Counted from the stretch's first letter, positions 8,770 through 18,617 are shown. The stretch is 64,000 nucleotides of DNA from G020354785 sp964461435 (GCA_964461435.1 CAYWUI010000003.1:1-64000), one strand, 5' to 3'. Made by a program: numbers and translations. The notes: generated by a model not told the origin, from the letters alone.

Positions 8770-9942
8770 TTAAGAGCGCAGTTCGGCTCTTTTTAATCTC
8801 CTTGTAATATTTGCTGCAACTACGTAATGATCTATCAGCGGAGCAAATACATTCATGAGTAATATAGCCAGCATTACTCCTTCAGGATATGCCGGATTAA
8901 GAACCCTTATCAGTAAGGCCAGTAATCCTATCAGGAATCCGTAGATGAGCTTCCCCTTTTCTGTCTGGGCAGCAGTAACAGGATCTGTAGCCATAAATAT
9001 TGCTCCGAAGGCAAATCCTCCGATTAAAAGATGTTGCCATGCAGGTATTTCCATAAACGGATTGACAGCAAACATATTTAAAATCAATCCCATAAATAAT
9101 CCGCCTGCAAATACAGATACCATAATTCTCCAGCTGCCAAGGCCGGTATAAAGCAATATTGCTGCTCCAATTAATATTGCGAGGGTTGATGTTTCACCAA
9201 TAGAACCGGGAATAAGTCCAAAAAACATGTCGCCTGTAGTGTAATGCTCCCCCAGACCGTTGACAAAATTTATATTTCCTGAAGCTGCCTGAGATAAGAT
9301 TGTCTCTCCTGAAAAACCGTCAATTATGTTATTACCGTTCTTTAGTCCGGCCACCAATACACTTACACCCGACATTTCAGAGGGATATGCAAAAAACAGG
9401 AATGCCCGCGCTGTAAGAGCCGGATTTAGAATATTCATCCCTGTCCCCCCAAAAACTTCCTTGCCTATAATAACTGAAAACACTGTTGCCACGGCAACCA
9501 TCCACAGCGGTATTGTAACAGGGACTATCAGGGGAATAAGCATTCCGGTAACCAGGAATCCTTCATTCACCTCATGTCCCCTTATCTGTGCAAATATAAA
9601 CTCAGTTGCCAGTCCGCTTACATATACAACGACAATAATCGGGAAAACCTGAATAAATCCGTAAGTAAAATTTTCCCATATCGTTTTATATTCTCCCGTT
9701 GCCAGAAAATGCTGGTATCCCACATTCCACATGCCGAAAATCAGAGCTGGCATCAAAGCCAGGACAACTATTGCCATGGCCCTTTTCATATCTATACTGT
9801 CGCGGATATGGGACCCTCTTGATGTTACTTTGTTGGGTACATACAGGAAAGTTTCAAATGCTTCAAATGTGGACTGTAATTTCTCAAGTTTACCCCCCTT
9901 TTCAAAATGGCGCTTTATTTTATTAATATAGCTTCTTAACAC
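8770..9942 (-). CDS. nqrB: Na+-NQR subunit B (sodium channel subunit, covalent FMN)
   Basis: The largest membrane subunit, 390 residues, with about nine to ten helices. RGHEVNEGFLVTG, GGTGMNILNPALTARAF and ATDPVTAAQTEKGK are family landmarks. The expected FMN threonine is T214 in GFSGETIL, where the usual motif is SGAT; here glutamate replaces alanine. The N-terminal arm (RDSIDMKRAM) is the part that contacts quinone in known structures. It lies 32 bases after nqrA. Confidence 0.96.
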   Translation of the reverse strand: MLRSYINKIKRHFEKGGKLEKLQSTFEAFETFLYVPNKVTSRGSHIRDSIDMKRAMAIVVLALMPALIFGMWNVGYQHFLATGEYKTIWENFTYGFIQVFPIIVVVYVSGLATEFIFAQIRGHEVNEGFLVTGMLIPLIVPVTIPLWMVAVATVFSVIIGKEVFGGTGMNILNPALTARAFLFFAYPSEMSGVSVLVAGLKNGNNIIDGFSGETILSQAASGNINFVNGLGEHYTTGDMFFGLIPGSIGETSTLAILIGAAILLYTGLGSWRIMVSVFAGGLFMGLILNMFAVNPFMEIPAWQHLLIGGFAFGAIFMATDPVTAAQTEKGKLIYGFLIGLLALLIRVLNPAYPEGVMLAILLMNVFAPLIDHYVVAANITRRLKRAELRS

Positions 9943-9974
9943 TTTATTGAAATATTAAATAAACATAAAGGTTA

Positions 9975-11324
9975 CTACATTTCCTTAATCATATAATCCA
10001 GTCCCTCCCTTACAATAGACTGAACATTGATCTTTGAAGTACATACAAACTCACACAATGCAAAATCTTCAGGGGCGACCTCATATATTCCCAGCTTTTC
10101 CATGAGGTCTATATCCTTAGCAATTATTGCTTTTATTAGCTGTACGGGATAGATATCCATGGGAAAAACCTTTTCATACTCACCTGTTAGCACAAATGCC
10201 CGTTCTCCGCCGTTAAGATTTGTGTCTATCCTGTATTCTTTGTCCGGTAGCAGCCATGACCAGAAAGACCTGGAAACACTGTACTTCTTAAAACCCGGCA
10301 TGGCCCACCCTAAAAACTCATAATGGTCTCCTTCAGGTATTACCGTTATCTGGGAGTCGTAATACCCGACATATCCATCAGAAGAAATTTTTTTCCCCGT
10401 TAATACATCACCCGAAATAAATCGCTTATTACCTTCAGCAACATTCTTTTCTATCATATTCTTTATTGATGCTCCTCCTATGATTTTGTAATAACGTGGT
10501 CTTATAATTTCCGAACCTGTAAGTGCCACAACTTTCGAAGCATCATATATGCCTTTTTCAAATAAACGGCCAATAGTGATAACATCCTGGGGCGCGACAT
10601 ACCAGATTATATCCCCCTTATTGAGAGGATCGATATTGTGTACCTGAATCCCTACATTCCCGGCAGGATGGGGGCCCCTGAACCTGTTTATCTCGACATT
10701 CCTGGCCATAGTAAATACCTGTGATGCAGGATACTCGTCGTTAATATTGAGATGCACCTTCCCAACTGTAAGTTTTGCCAATGCATCTATACCCCTTTGA
10801 AAATCAGCCTCGCCCCCCTTGACCACAAAATCATAATCGGGAGCCAGCGGTGCAGTGCTAAATGCCGATATAAATATCGCTTTTGGCATATCTCCGGGAT
10901 TGGCAATAATATCATAAGGCCTCTGCCTTATAGAAGGCCATAGGCCGCTTACAAGAAGATTTTTTCTGATTTCATTATCATTCATCTTAGCAGGGTCACC
11001 CGCATCAAATGACTTGTATTTAATCCCGGGATCAGCTTTAATAACTATCTCAAGAATTTGCCTCCTTTCTCCACGATTTATCGCAACAACACTTCCACTT
11101 ACAGGGGAAGTTAAAAGAACTTCAGGGCGATTCTTATCAAAGAACAAAGGCGTCCCTGCCTTAACTTCATCACCGGTTTTAACCGTTAATTTAGGAATTA
11201 AATTATGAAAATCTATAGGCTTTACAGCATACAGCTCCGAAGGTTCTGCTCTCATAAAGATTTTTTCAGCCTTACCCTTAATTTTAATATCTAATCCTTT
11301 TCGAATCTTTATGACTTTTGACAT
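9975..11324 (-). CDS. nqrA: Na+-NQR subunit A
   Basis: A soluble cytoplasmic subunit of 449 residues, first gene of the operon. The N-terminal RKGLDIKIKGKAE, then FHNLIPKLTVKTGDEVKAG (biotinyl/lipoyl-like fold) and GLWPSIRQRPYD are characteristic of NqrA. TGSEIIRPRYYK in the middle is also conserved. NqrA docks onto NqrB at the cytoplasmic face. The start codon is 26 bases or fewer from the predicted transcription start, given the TATTTTTG box at 11357-11364. Confidence 0.96.
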   Translation of the reverse strand: MSKVIKIRKGLDIKIKGKAEKIFMRAEPSELYAVKPIDFHNLIPKLTVKTGDEVKAGTPLFFDKNRPEVLLTSPVSGSVVAINRGERRQILEIVIKADPGIKYKSFDAGDPAKMNDNEIRKNLLVSGLWPSIRQRPYDIIANPGDMPKAIFISAFSTAPLAPDYDFVVKGGEADFQRGIDALAKLTVGKVHLNINDEYPASQVFTMARNVEINRFRGPHPAGNVGIQVHNIDPLNKGDIIWYVAPQDVITIGRLFEKGIYDASKVVALTGSEIIRPRYYKIIGGASIKNMIEKNVAEGNKRFISGDVLTGKKISSDGYVGYYDSQITVIPEGDHYEFLGWAMPGFKKYSVSRSFWSWLLPDKEYRIDTNLNGGERAFVLTGEYEKVFPMDIYPVQLIKAIIAKDIDLMEKLGIYEVAPEDFALCEFVCTSKINVQSIVREGLDYMIKEM

Positions 11325-11356
11325 TATATATTATTAATTTTTCAAAATTTAAAAGG

Positions 11357-11364
11357 CAAAAATA
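11357..11364 (-). promoter_or_regulatory. Candidate -7 box (TATTTTTG) for the nqr operon
   Basis: Read on the minus strand, TATTTTTGCC lies 33 bases upstream of the nqrA start and fits TAnnTTTG. The same TATTTTTGC core precedes divIC, tkt and ychF in this window. No clear -33 TTTG box is seen. The 92-base gap to the plug gene must also hold that gene's divergent promoter. Confidence 0.5.
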
Positions 11365-11416
11365 ACTAATTTTAAATCTTGCACATATTTTATAATAAAG
11401 ATTTAATTCTCATTAT

Positions 11417-12784
11417 ATGAACTTTTTAAAACAATATAACTTGTGTATAAGCCACAGGCATAATGTATTCTTTGACTATTGCACGACAAATTTAAAAATT
11501 ATCTTATTTCTTGTTACCCTTACAACAATTATATGCCCCGATAGTTTATCGGAAAACACATACCTGTTTGATGGAGCACCCCGGTATAAAGATTATACAT
11601 ATTCGGAAAACATTAAAACCGTGCTTTTATTTAAAAAAGGATGGGAGCTTTCACTACCAATTATAGAACTTAACAGTGACGAGAAATTGCAGTTGATGTT
11701 TGATGATTTGGGTAGTAACACAAAAAACTATTATTATACAATTATACACTGTGACACGGAATGGGCCCCCTCAAATCTTTCACCTTCAGAGTATATCGAC
11801 GGATTTAACGAAAATCAGATCAAAAATTATTTTTATTCGTTTAATACTACTTATGACTATGTTCATTATGAATTAACTTTCCCTAATGATGAAATAAGTC
11901 CTAAATTATGCGGAAATTATATATTGCTGGTATATGAATTCGATAATCCCGATGCTATTATTCTGACAAGAAGATTCTATATCGTAGATACAAAAATTGG
12001 TATAAATGCACAAATAAAAAGACCCTCTTCGCCTGATTTCATAGATACCGGACAGGAGATAGATTTCAGTATTATTCACAAAGGATATTACATAAGGGAC
12101 CCCTTTTCAGACATTAAAATAAATATTTTACAGAACAACAGGTATGATAACTGCATCTCTTCTCTAAAGCCTTTGTTTGTTAAGCAAAATGAACTTGAAT
12201 ATAGTTATAATTATGAGAATGTCTTCTTAGGGGGAAGTGAATACAGGTATTTTGATATTAAAAGCATGAGATACCAGTCCGAGCATATTAAGCAGATCGA
12301 TTTTAACTACCCCTATTATTATGTTACTCTCTATCAGGATGTGCCAAAGACTTTTAAACCTTACTACTATACGATTGAAATAAACGGGAAATATTATGTT
12401 GATGTCCAGGAAGCCCGTGATAAAAATATTGAAGCCGATTATGTTTATGTTAATTTTAGCCTGTCCTGTGACGTGCCGATGGCTGATGGTAAGGTTTATA
12501 TCTACGGAGCGCTGGCAGACTGGAATTTAACAGAACAAAATGAGATGTCATACAACCTGGATAGCCGTGCATACGAAAAAACACTGTTGTTAAAACAAGG
12601 ATATTACAACTATGAATATGTATTTGTCAAAGAAAACGATACATATGCTGATAATTCCTTTTTTGAAGGCAGCCACTATGAAACAGAAAATGATTATGTA
12701 ATCTTCGTATATCACAGCGACAACACCAGTAAATATGAAAAGCTTATCGGCGTTAAGTTTTTAAATTCACTCAGGGATGATTAG
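11417..12784 (+). CDS. Type IX secretion system plug protein (DUF5103 family)
   Basis: A 455-residue exported protein. The hydrophobic segment at about 28-42 is preceded by an unusually long polar N-terminus, but no later ATG gives a better signal peptide. The order of segments matches DUF5103 (T9SS plug) proteins: YLFDGAPRYKDYTYSENIKTV, LSLPIIELNSDEKLQLMFDDL, then YTIIHCDTEWAPSNLSPSEYIDGF, with HYELTFPN and GNYILLVYE downstream. In Flavobacterium the plug binds the periplasmic face of the SprA translocon and closes it between cargo. A carbohydrate-binding-like fold is suggested near the end (VYIYGALADWNL). It is transcribed divergently from nqrA, and no other T9SS core gene is adjacent. Confidence 0.85.
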   Translation: MNFLKQYNLCISHRHNVFFDYCTTNLKIILFLVTLTTIICPDSLSENTYLFDGAPRYKDYTYSENIKTVLLFKKGWELSLPIIELNSDEKLQLMFDDLGSNTKNYYYTIIHCDTEWAPSNLSPSEYIDGFNENQIKNYFYSFNTTYDYVHYELTFPNDEISPKLCGNYILLVYEFDNPDAIILTRRFYIVDTKIGINAQIKRPSSPDFIDTGQEIDFSIIHKGYYIRDPFSDIKINILQNNRYDNCISSLKPLFVKQNELEYSYNYENVFLGGSEYRYFDIKSMRYQSEHIKQIDFNYPYYYVTLYQDVPKTFKPYYYTIEINGKYYVDVQEARDKNIEADYVYVNFSLSCDVPMADGKVYIYGALADWNLTEQNEMSYNLDSRAYEKTLLLKQGYYNYEYVFVKENDTYADNSFFEGSHYETENDYVIFVYHSDNTSKYEKLIGVKFLNSLRDD

Positions 12785-12960
12785 TTTTTTGCTTGATCTA
12801 TTGATAAAACCTCAACACCAAGAAATAAAATCCGGCAATAAAAGCCGTCGTTAAACATTATTGAAAGCTATATGTTAGATAGAAGAACAATTTAAATTTT
12901 CATATATTAATATTAAAGAAGTATACAAAAATATTCCGGTTTCGAATAAATATTTTAATC

Positions 12961-13716
12961 ATGAAAATAACGGTAACATTTGCGTCAATAATTGCTTTGC
13001 ATTTCCTTACAGGCGCATGCAGTATTATAAGTAATCCTGTTAAGAAAGATGTGGCTGTGCGGGACAGCCTGGTTATTAATCTGGCGGAACAGGGACTGGA
13101 GTTTACTATATATTTTGAAAAAGGAGAAGAACATAATCACCCGACCTTTGTTTTCTGGATAGAGGATATAAATGAAAATTACATTCAAACACTGTTTGTC
13201 ACAAAATCTTTTGCTACAGGCATATTCGGACATGGGCCTGTAAGCGACACTTTGTGGGGGACAGAACCAGGAATGGCAAAACGGCCGGCCGCACTACCCT
13301 ACTGGTGGCATAAATGTGATAAGGCATCGATAGAGTCTACTGTTCCTACCCCTGATCATCCTTTTGTCGATGCTTACACGGGAGCTACTCCTGAAGGCAG
13401 CTTCAGCCTTAGAATAAAAACAGACAAAACCGGCACTGGCAAATTCAGGCTGCTTATGGAAATTAACCAGCCCTGGGACTGGAATGACTGCTGGACAAAT
13501 AATAAATTCCCGGATGATTATGCATATAAGTCATCATGTCAGCCGTCAGTCATCTACTCGGTAACCATCGATCCCGAAAGCACAGTTAAGGAGTATTATT
13601 TAAATCCGATAGGACACGGACATTATTCAGGAAAAGACGGACTGCTGTATACTGATCTGTCAACAATAACGACTGCTAAAAGAATAGTCAATAAAGTAAT
13701 TGTAAGAATGCTTTAA
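12961..13716 (+). CDS. Putative lipoprotein, DUF2271-like
   Basis: A 251-residue protein with a signal peptide ending in a lipobox-like LTGAC at residue 20, so probably anchored to a membrane from the periplasm. The body is beta-rich. LPYWWHKCDKAS followed by VDAYTGATPEGSFSLRI resembles the pattern of DUF2271 proteins (a small periplasmic sandwich often encoded near flavin or iron-reducing systems); I offer that as a resemblance, not an identification. It ends 19 bases before the TonB-dependent receptor start on the same strand, so the two are probably co-transcribed and may act on the same substrate. Confidence 0.6.
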   Translation: MKITVTFASIIALHFLTGACSIISNPVKKDVAVRDSLVINLAEQGLEFTIYFEKGEEHNHPTFVFWIEDINENYIQTLFVTKSFATGIFGHGPVSDTLWGTEPGMAKRPAALPYWWHKCDKASIESTVPTPDHPFVDAYTGATPEGSFSLRIKTDKTGTGKFRLLMEINQPWDWNDCWTNNKFPDDYAYKSSCQPSVIYSVTIDPESTVKEYYLNPIGHGHYSGKDGLLYTDLSTITTAKRIVNKVIVRML

Positions 13717-13735
13717 TTATAAGAATTTGAATCAT

Positions 13736-16141
13736 ATGTCTGAAGTATTGACTGCAAGAATGAGCATCATCAAAGCACTTATAATAGCCTTTTTATTGTT
13801 TGCCACCAGTTTGTATGGCCAGAATGGAAAAATTAAAGGCCGTATTTACGATATAACGAACAATGAGCCTTTGCCTTTTGCAAATATTATTATTGCAGGC
13901 ACTAATACAGGTACTACCAGCGATATGGATGGCAACTTCTCATTTACAGGATTGAACCCCGGATTTGTACAGCTGGTGGCGACCTATGTAGGCTATAAAC
14001 AGGCTTTGTCTCCCGAAATATTAATTACCAATGCCAATACTGCATTCATTGATATTGCACTGGAAAGTGCGGAGACAGAACTTCAGGAAGTATATATCAC
14101 AACTTTGCCCTTTCAAAAAACAAAAGAGAGTCCTGTTTCTTTAAACAAGATTTACACTTCTGAAATTGAAACCAATCCCGGGAGCAACAGGGATATCTCA
14201 AGGGTAATACAGTCCTTCCCCGGTGTTGGCTCTACCGTGTCGTTCCGGAATGATATTATTATCAGGGGAGGAGGTCCGAATGAAAGTAAGTTTTATCTCG
14301 ATGATGTGGAGATACCCAATATAAACCATTTTGCAACACAGGGAGCCTCCGGTGGTCCGGTTGGAATACTTAATGCTGACTTCATTAGCTCTGTAGACTA
14401 TTATTCAGGAGCTTTCCCTGCAAACAGGGGCAACGCTTTAAGCGGCATTTTTGAATTTACTCAGGTTGACGGAAATCTGGATAAATCAAAATTGAGAGGC
14501 ACACTGGGGGCATCAGAGGTCTCGCTGACTGTTGACGGTCCTGTCGGCAATAATTCAAGTTATATATTGTCAGCCCGCAGATCATATCTGCAGCTGCTGT
14601 TCGATGCTATAGGACTCCCATTCCTGCCAACGTTTAATGACTACCAGCTTAAATGGCGGACAAAGATTAACGATAAAAACGAAATCAAAATTGTCAGCAT
14701 AGGGGCCCTGGATCAGTTTAAACTAAACCTTAATATCAAGAATCCTGATGAGGAACAACAGTATATATTGAGCTTTGTACCTGTAAATGAGCAATGGAGC
14801 TATGCCATTGGTGCAGTTTATAAACATTATGGCGAAAAGAGCTACAAAACACTTGTCCTGAGTCGTAATATGTTAAATAATACTATCTACAAATATCCTG
14901 AAAATGACGAATCCCGGCCAAAAATACTGGATTACGAATCACAGGAAATTGAAAATAAATTCAGATTTGAGAATACAAGTATCTCAGATAAATTCCGGTT
15001 CATTTACGGTGTAAGCGGAGAATATATCAAATATCAGAACAACACCTATCAGCAGGTATTTATCAACGATTCATTAGGTTATATAAATTACAGCTCATTT
15101 ATAGATTTTTATAAATGGGGACTGTTTGTCCAGGCCAGTCAAAAACTTTACAAAGATAAACTTACCGTATCCCTGGGTGTCAGAAGTGATGCCAACAGTT
15201 ATTCAGCAAGTATGCAAAACCTTATAAATCAGCTGTCACCAAGGCTCTCGGCTTCTTACTCGCTAAGTGACAAGCTGAATGTTAATTTCAATACGGGAAG
15301 ATACTATCAGTTGCCGGCATATACGACCATGGGATACAGAGATAACGATGGTGTATTGCGAAATAAGGAAAACAAACTGACATATATATCGGTCGATCAT
15401 TTAATCCTTGGTTTTGAATACAGGTTGAAGCCCAAAATTATCTTCACCGTTGAGGGATTCCATAAAAAGTATAAAAACTACCCCTTTTCGCTACGTGATT
15501 CCATTAGTCTTGCTAATAAAGGAGGTGATTATGGGGTGGTTGGAGATGAAGAAGTAAAATCAATAAGCAGCGGTCGGGCATACGGATTTGAAATATTAAA
15601 CCGGACAAGGCTGGATAAAAAGCTGAACCTTATTGCTGCCTATACTTTTGTAAGGAGTGAGTTTAAGGATAACAGCAATGATTATATTCCTTCGGCATGG
15701 GATAGCAAACATTTGTTTACACTTACGTTGATACGCTACCTAAAAAACAACTGGTCTTTCGGAATGAAGTGGCGTTTTGCAGGCGGATTGCCTTATACGC
15801 CGTACGATCTCGAAACTTCCGCAATAAAGGAAGCCTGGGATTCGCGGGGAAGTCCTTATCTTGATTACACAAAATATAATTCAGCAAGGCTTAAAGCATT
15901 TCATCAGATGGATATACGTGTGGACAAAAAATACTTCTTTAATAAGTGGTCTTTAATGTTGTACCTTGATATCCAGAACCTCTATAATTACCAGGCCGAT
16001 CAACCTGACTATATTGTAAGGGAAAAAGATGAATCCGGCAACTATATTCTTCTTAATGATAGCACAGAGTACCGGTTAAAAAGAATTGACAGTTCGTCAG
16101 GGACAATTTTGCCGACAATAGGTATAATGGTTGAGTTCTAG
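13736..16141 (+). CDS. TonB-dependent outer-membrane receptor with carboxypeptidase-regulatory-like domain
   Basis: About 800 residues. Signal peptide ending SLYGQ, then a CarboxypepD_reg-like domain (GKIKGRIYDITNNEPLPFANI to about VGYKQAL), a plug domain (SRVIQSFPGVGSTVSFRNDIIIRGGGPNESKFYLDDVEIPNINHF) and a 22-strand-type barrel ending in a C-terminal phenylalanine (GIMVEF). I take the ATG at 13736; ATG 13760 gives a tidier signal peptide and is equally possible, and a TTG at 13727 is less likely. No SusD partner is adjacent, which argues against a classical glycan-uptake pair. The substrate is unknown; iron chelate or small-organic uptake is possible. Its TAG stop overlaps the pruA stop in the palindrome CTAG. 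Confidence 0.9.
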   Translation: MSEVLTARMSIIKALIIAFLLFATSLYGQNGKIKGRIYDITNNEPLPFANIIIAGTNTGTTSDMDGNFSFTGLNPGFVQLVATYVGYKQALSPEILITNANTAFIDIALESAETELQEVYITTLPFQKTKESPVSLNKIYTSEIETNPGSNRDISRVIQSFPGVGSTVSFRNDIIIRGGGPNESKFYLDDVEIPNINHFATQGASGGPVGILNADFISSVDYYSGAFPANRGNALSGIFEFTQVDGNLDKSKLRGTLGASEVSLTVDGPVGNNSSYILSARRSYLQLLFDAIGLPFLPTFNDYQLKWRTKINDKNEIKIVSIGALDQFKLNLNIKNPDEEQQYILSFVPVNEQWSYAIGAVYKHYGEKSYKTLVLSRNMLNNTIYKYPENDESRPKILDYESQEIENKFRFENTSISDKFRFIYGVSGEYIKYQNNTYQQVFINDSLGYINYSSFIDFYKWGLFVQASQKLYKDKLTVSLGVRSDANSYSASMQNLINQLSPRLSASYSLSDKLNVNFNTGRYYQLPAYTTMGYRDNDGVLRNKENKLTYISVDHLILGFEYRLKPKIIFTVEGFHKKYKNYPFSLRDSISLANKGGDYGVVGDEEVKSISSGRAYGFEILNRTRLDKKLNLIAAYTFVRSEFKDNSNDYIPSAWDSKHLFTLTLIRYLKNNWSFGMKWRFAGGLPYTPYDLETSAIKEAWDSRGSPYLDYTKYNSARLKAFHQMDIRVDKKYFFNKWSLMLYLDIQNLYNYQADQPDYIVREKDESGNYILLNDSTEYRLKRIDSSSGTILPTIGIMVEF

Positions 16142-17769
16142 TTCTCTTCCATATGCGGATACCTGTAATCTGTCGGGGGCAGAAAATTTTCTTTAATGAC
16201 GCGGGGTGACAGCCACCTGAACAAGTTTAACATCGACCCTGACTTGTCATTTGTCCCCGAACCTCTTGAACCCCCGAAAGGCTGTTGTGATACAACAGCA
16301 CCTGTAGGTTTATCATTAATGTAGAAGTTGCCTGCTGCATTTCTGAGTTTGTTTGTTGCCAGGTTTATTGCCAGCCTGTCATTTGCAAAAATGGAACCTG
16401 TCAATCCGTATATGGAAGTCCGGTCACACAATGCGAGCGTTTCTTCAAATTTCTTCGACGAATAAACATATATAGTCAATATGGGGCCAAAAAACTCTTC
16501 CTGCATGGCAAAATATTGTGGATCTTTTGTTACAACAACTGTAGGCTCGACAAAATAACCTTTAGATTTGTTATAATTACCGCCGATAATTATCTCTGCT
16601 TCCCTGTCTTTTTTAATTCTTTCGATTGCCCTTGAAAGGATGACAAATGAAGGTTCATCTATCACTGCATTAACAAAGTTAGTAAAGTCTTCGGGCCCTC
16701 CCATTTTGAAAGATGATATATCATCAGTTAATAGCTGTTTTATCTCAGGCCACAGGTTATCGGGTATATATGCCCTTGAGGCAGCGGAGCATTTTTGTCC
16801 CTGGTATTCGAAAGCCCCTCTTGACAGGGCTGTCACCGTTTGCCTGGGATCAGCCGATTCATGGACAAATATAAAATCCTTACCCCCTGTTTCGCCGACG
16901 ATCCGCGGGTATGTTTTATATTTATTAATAGTAAGTCCAATGATCTTCCATATCCCCTGAAACACTTCTGTTGATCCTGTATAATGAAAACCTGCAAAAT
17001 CAGGATTTGCGAAAATAGCTTTCCCGGCAACCGGTCCCGGAACAAGCACCATATTTATTACTCCTTCCGGCAGGCCTGCTTCCAGGAGGACTTCCATAAT
17101 AACGCTGGCTGAATAAACCTGCAATTTTGAAGGTTTCCAGACAACAACGTTGCCAAGCATTGCAGGAGAGGTGGGCAGGTTGCCTGCTATCGACGTAAAA
17201 TTAAATGGTGTCAAAGCAAAAACAAAACCTTCAAGAGGTCTCCACTCCATCCTGTTCCATGAGCCAGGTGAGGACTCAGGCTGCATACTATAAATATCAG
17301 TCATATATTTAACATTAAACCGCAAAAAGTCAATTAATTCGCAGGCAGAGTCAATTTCAGCCTGATGCACATTTTTTGACTGTCCCAGCATTGTTGCTGC
17401 ATTTATCTTTGCCCGGTAGGGCCCCGCCAGTAATTCCGCGGCCTTTAAGAATATCGCTGCACGCTCCTCCCATGGCAGCGCAGCCCACATTTCCCTTGCT
17501 GACAATGCGGCATTTATGGCCATATTAACATGAGCTTCATCTCCCTGGTGATATTTGCCAAGCTCATGACTTATATCATGAGGAGCTCTTATAGAAAATA
17601 AATTACCTGAATCGACCTCTTTGCCTCCTATAATCATAGGTATCTCGACCTTATGCTGTAAATCAATATCTATTGCTCTCTTAAGTTCTGCCCTCTCTCT
17701 TGATCCCTGCCTGTACTCAAATACAGGTTCGTTTTCAGGAAAAGGTAATGTATAAAAACCTTTTGCCAT
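16138..17769 (-). CDS. pruA: 1-pyrroline-5-carboxylate dehydrogenase (group 1)
   Basis: Oxidises the proline-derived P5C/glutamate semialdehyde to glutamate with NAD+. The 543-residue length, and the segments ALTPFNFTSIAGNLPTSPA and NFYINDKPTGAVVSQQPFGGSRGSGTNDK, mark the mitochondrial-type ALDH4A1 class rather than the PutA-fused form. Catalytic C327 lies in GQKCSAASRAY and the general base E293 in GETGGKD. Proline dehydrogenase, the preceding step, is at 44595, so both steps are present but unlinked. The gene is convergent with the TonB receptor, sharing a 4-base CTAG overlap at the stops. Confidence 0.95.
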   Translation of the reverse strand: MAKGFYTLPFPENEPVFEYRQGSRERAELKRAIDIDLQHKVEIPMIIGGKEVDSGNLFSIRAPHDISHELGKYHQGDEAHVNMAINAALSAREMWAALPWEERAAIFLKAAELLAGPYRAKINAATMLGQSKNVHQAEIDSACELIDFLRFNVKYMTDIYSMQPESSPGSWNRMEWRPLEGFVFALTPFNFTSIAGNLPTSPAMLGNVVVWKPSKLQVYSASVIMEVLLEAGLPEGVINMVLVPGPVAGKAIFANPDFAGFHYTGSTEVFQGIWKIIGLTINKYKTYPRIVGETGGKDFIFVHESADPRQTVTALSRGAFEYQGQKCSAASRAYIPDNLWPEIKQLLTDDISSFKMGGPEDFTNFVNAVIDEPSFVILSRAIERIKKDREAEIIIGGNYNKSKGYFVEPTVVVTKDPQYFAMQEEFFGPILTIYVYSSKKFEETLALCDRTSIYGLTGSIFANDRLAINLATNKLRNAAGNFYINDKPTGAVVSQQPFGGSRGSGTNDKSGSMLNLFRWLSPRVIKENFLPPTDYRYPHMEEN

Positions 17770-17951
17770 TTTAATTTCAGTTTTTTAATTAGAAAAAACA
17801 GGTAATATTATAACCTTTTTACTAATGAATTGTTTGTTTTAAATTCTAAGTTAGTTGTTATTTAATTTTTTTAAAGAATATTTTGTTGATAAATAATAAC
17901 TACTATTAAACTATTTTAATAAAATCATTTATAAATTAACTCCTTACCGAG

Positions 17952-17959
17952 TATTTTTG
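17952..17959 (+). promoter_or_regulatory. Candidate -7 box (TATTTTTG) for divIC
   Basis: TATTTTTGC stands 18 bases before the ATG of the DivIC-like gene, giving a very short predicted leader of about 12 bases. It fits TAnnTTTG. The upstream 180 bases are AT-rich with no clear -33 box. Confidence 0.45.
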
Positions 17960-17977
17960 CAGTATATTATCAATAAA

Positions 17978-18283
17978 ATGAAAATCATTGAATTTTTAAA
18001 TAAATTCACTTTTCTCAAAAACAAATATATATTAACATCTTTGTTTTTTATAATATGGCTGCTTTTCTTTGATCAAAACAATTTAATCGAAAGACGCAGG
18101 AACGTTAAGGAATATAAACAACTGCTCAGGGAGAAAGAATACTACTTAAAAAAGATAGAAGACGACAAAAACCGGCTGGAAGAGCTAAGGACCGATAAAG
18201 AAAATCTTGAAAAGTTTGCCAGGGAACAATTCTATATGAAAAAAGAGAACGAAGATATATTTGTCATCGTTGAAGAAAATTAG
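17978..18283 (+). CDS. DivIC/FtsB-family septum formation initiator
   Basis: A 101-residue single-pass membrane protein: a short cytoplasmic N-terminus, one transmembrane helix (ILTSLFFIIWLLFF), then a coiled coil (about residues 45-85) rich in K, E, R and L, ending with the family segment KFAREQFYMKKENEDIFVI. DivIC/FtsB partners with FtsL and FtsQ-like proteins at the divisome to activate septal peptidoglycan synthesis. I chose the ATG at 17978, because an in-frame TTG at 17957 falls inside the candidate -7 box. It stands alone, without eno or other common neighbours. Confidence 0.88.
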   Translation: MKIIEFLNKFTFLKNKYILTSLFFIIWLLFFDQNNLIERRRNVKEYKQLLREKEYYLKKIEDDKNRLEELRTDKENLEKFAREQFYMKKENEDIFVIVEEN

Positions 18284-18617
18284 GTATAGGGTAAATTTAT
18301 GCAGGATCATCAATTCTAATGAATATTTTAATCTGACAACTATTATTTAAAATATTTATAGCTTAATGCGGTTTTTACCGGCAGGCAAGCATTATTATAT
18401 TTGTTATGAGTACAATTTGATTTATTCTGTGTTTATAATAAAGCAAATGCTATTTGTTGCTGATATAAAAACATTCAAATATTTTAATTATTTTCACATT
18501 TTTTAAAATATTCCTTAAGTGTAACATATTAAACTTATATAGTAACAGTTCGCTGCACAATTCGTATAACTATTACATAATTCAAATGTTAAATACTTAA
18601 TAAACAAGGGAAATATC
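18284..18617. other. 334-base AT-rich intergenic region
   Basis: Between divIC and the CotH gene. I see no coding frame with protein-like composition and no strong hairpin. A TATATTTG match at 18396-18403 is the only recognisable signal, and AAGGGAAA at 18606-18613 is a plausible ribosome-binding site for the GTG start at 18618. Confidence 0.5.
18396..18403 (+). promoter_or_regulatory. Candidate -7 box (TATATTTG) upstream of the CotH gene
   Basis: Exact TAnnTTTG match with a T-rich TTTT 19 bases upstream at the -33 position. It would give a leader of about 200 bases, long for a simple promoter, so this is tentative. Confidence 0.35.
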
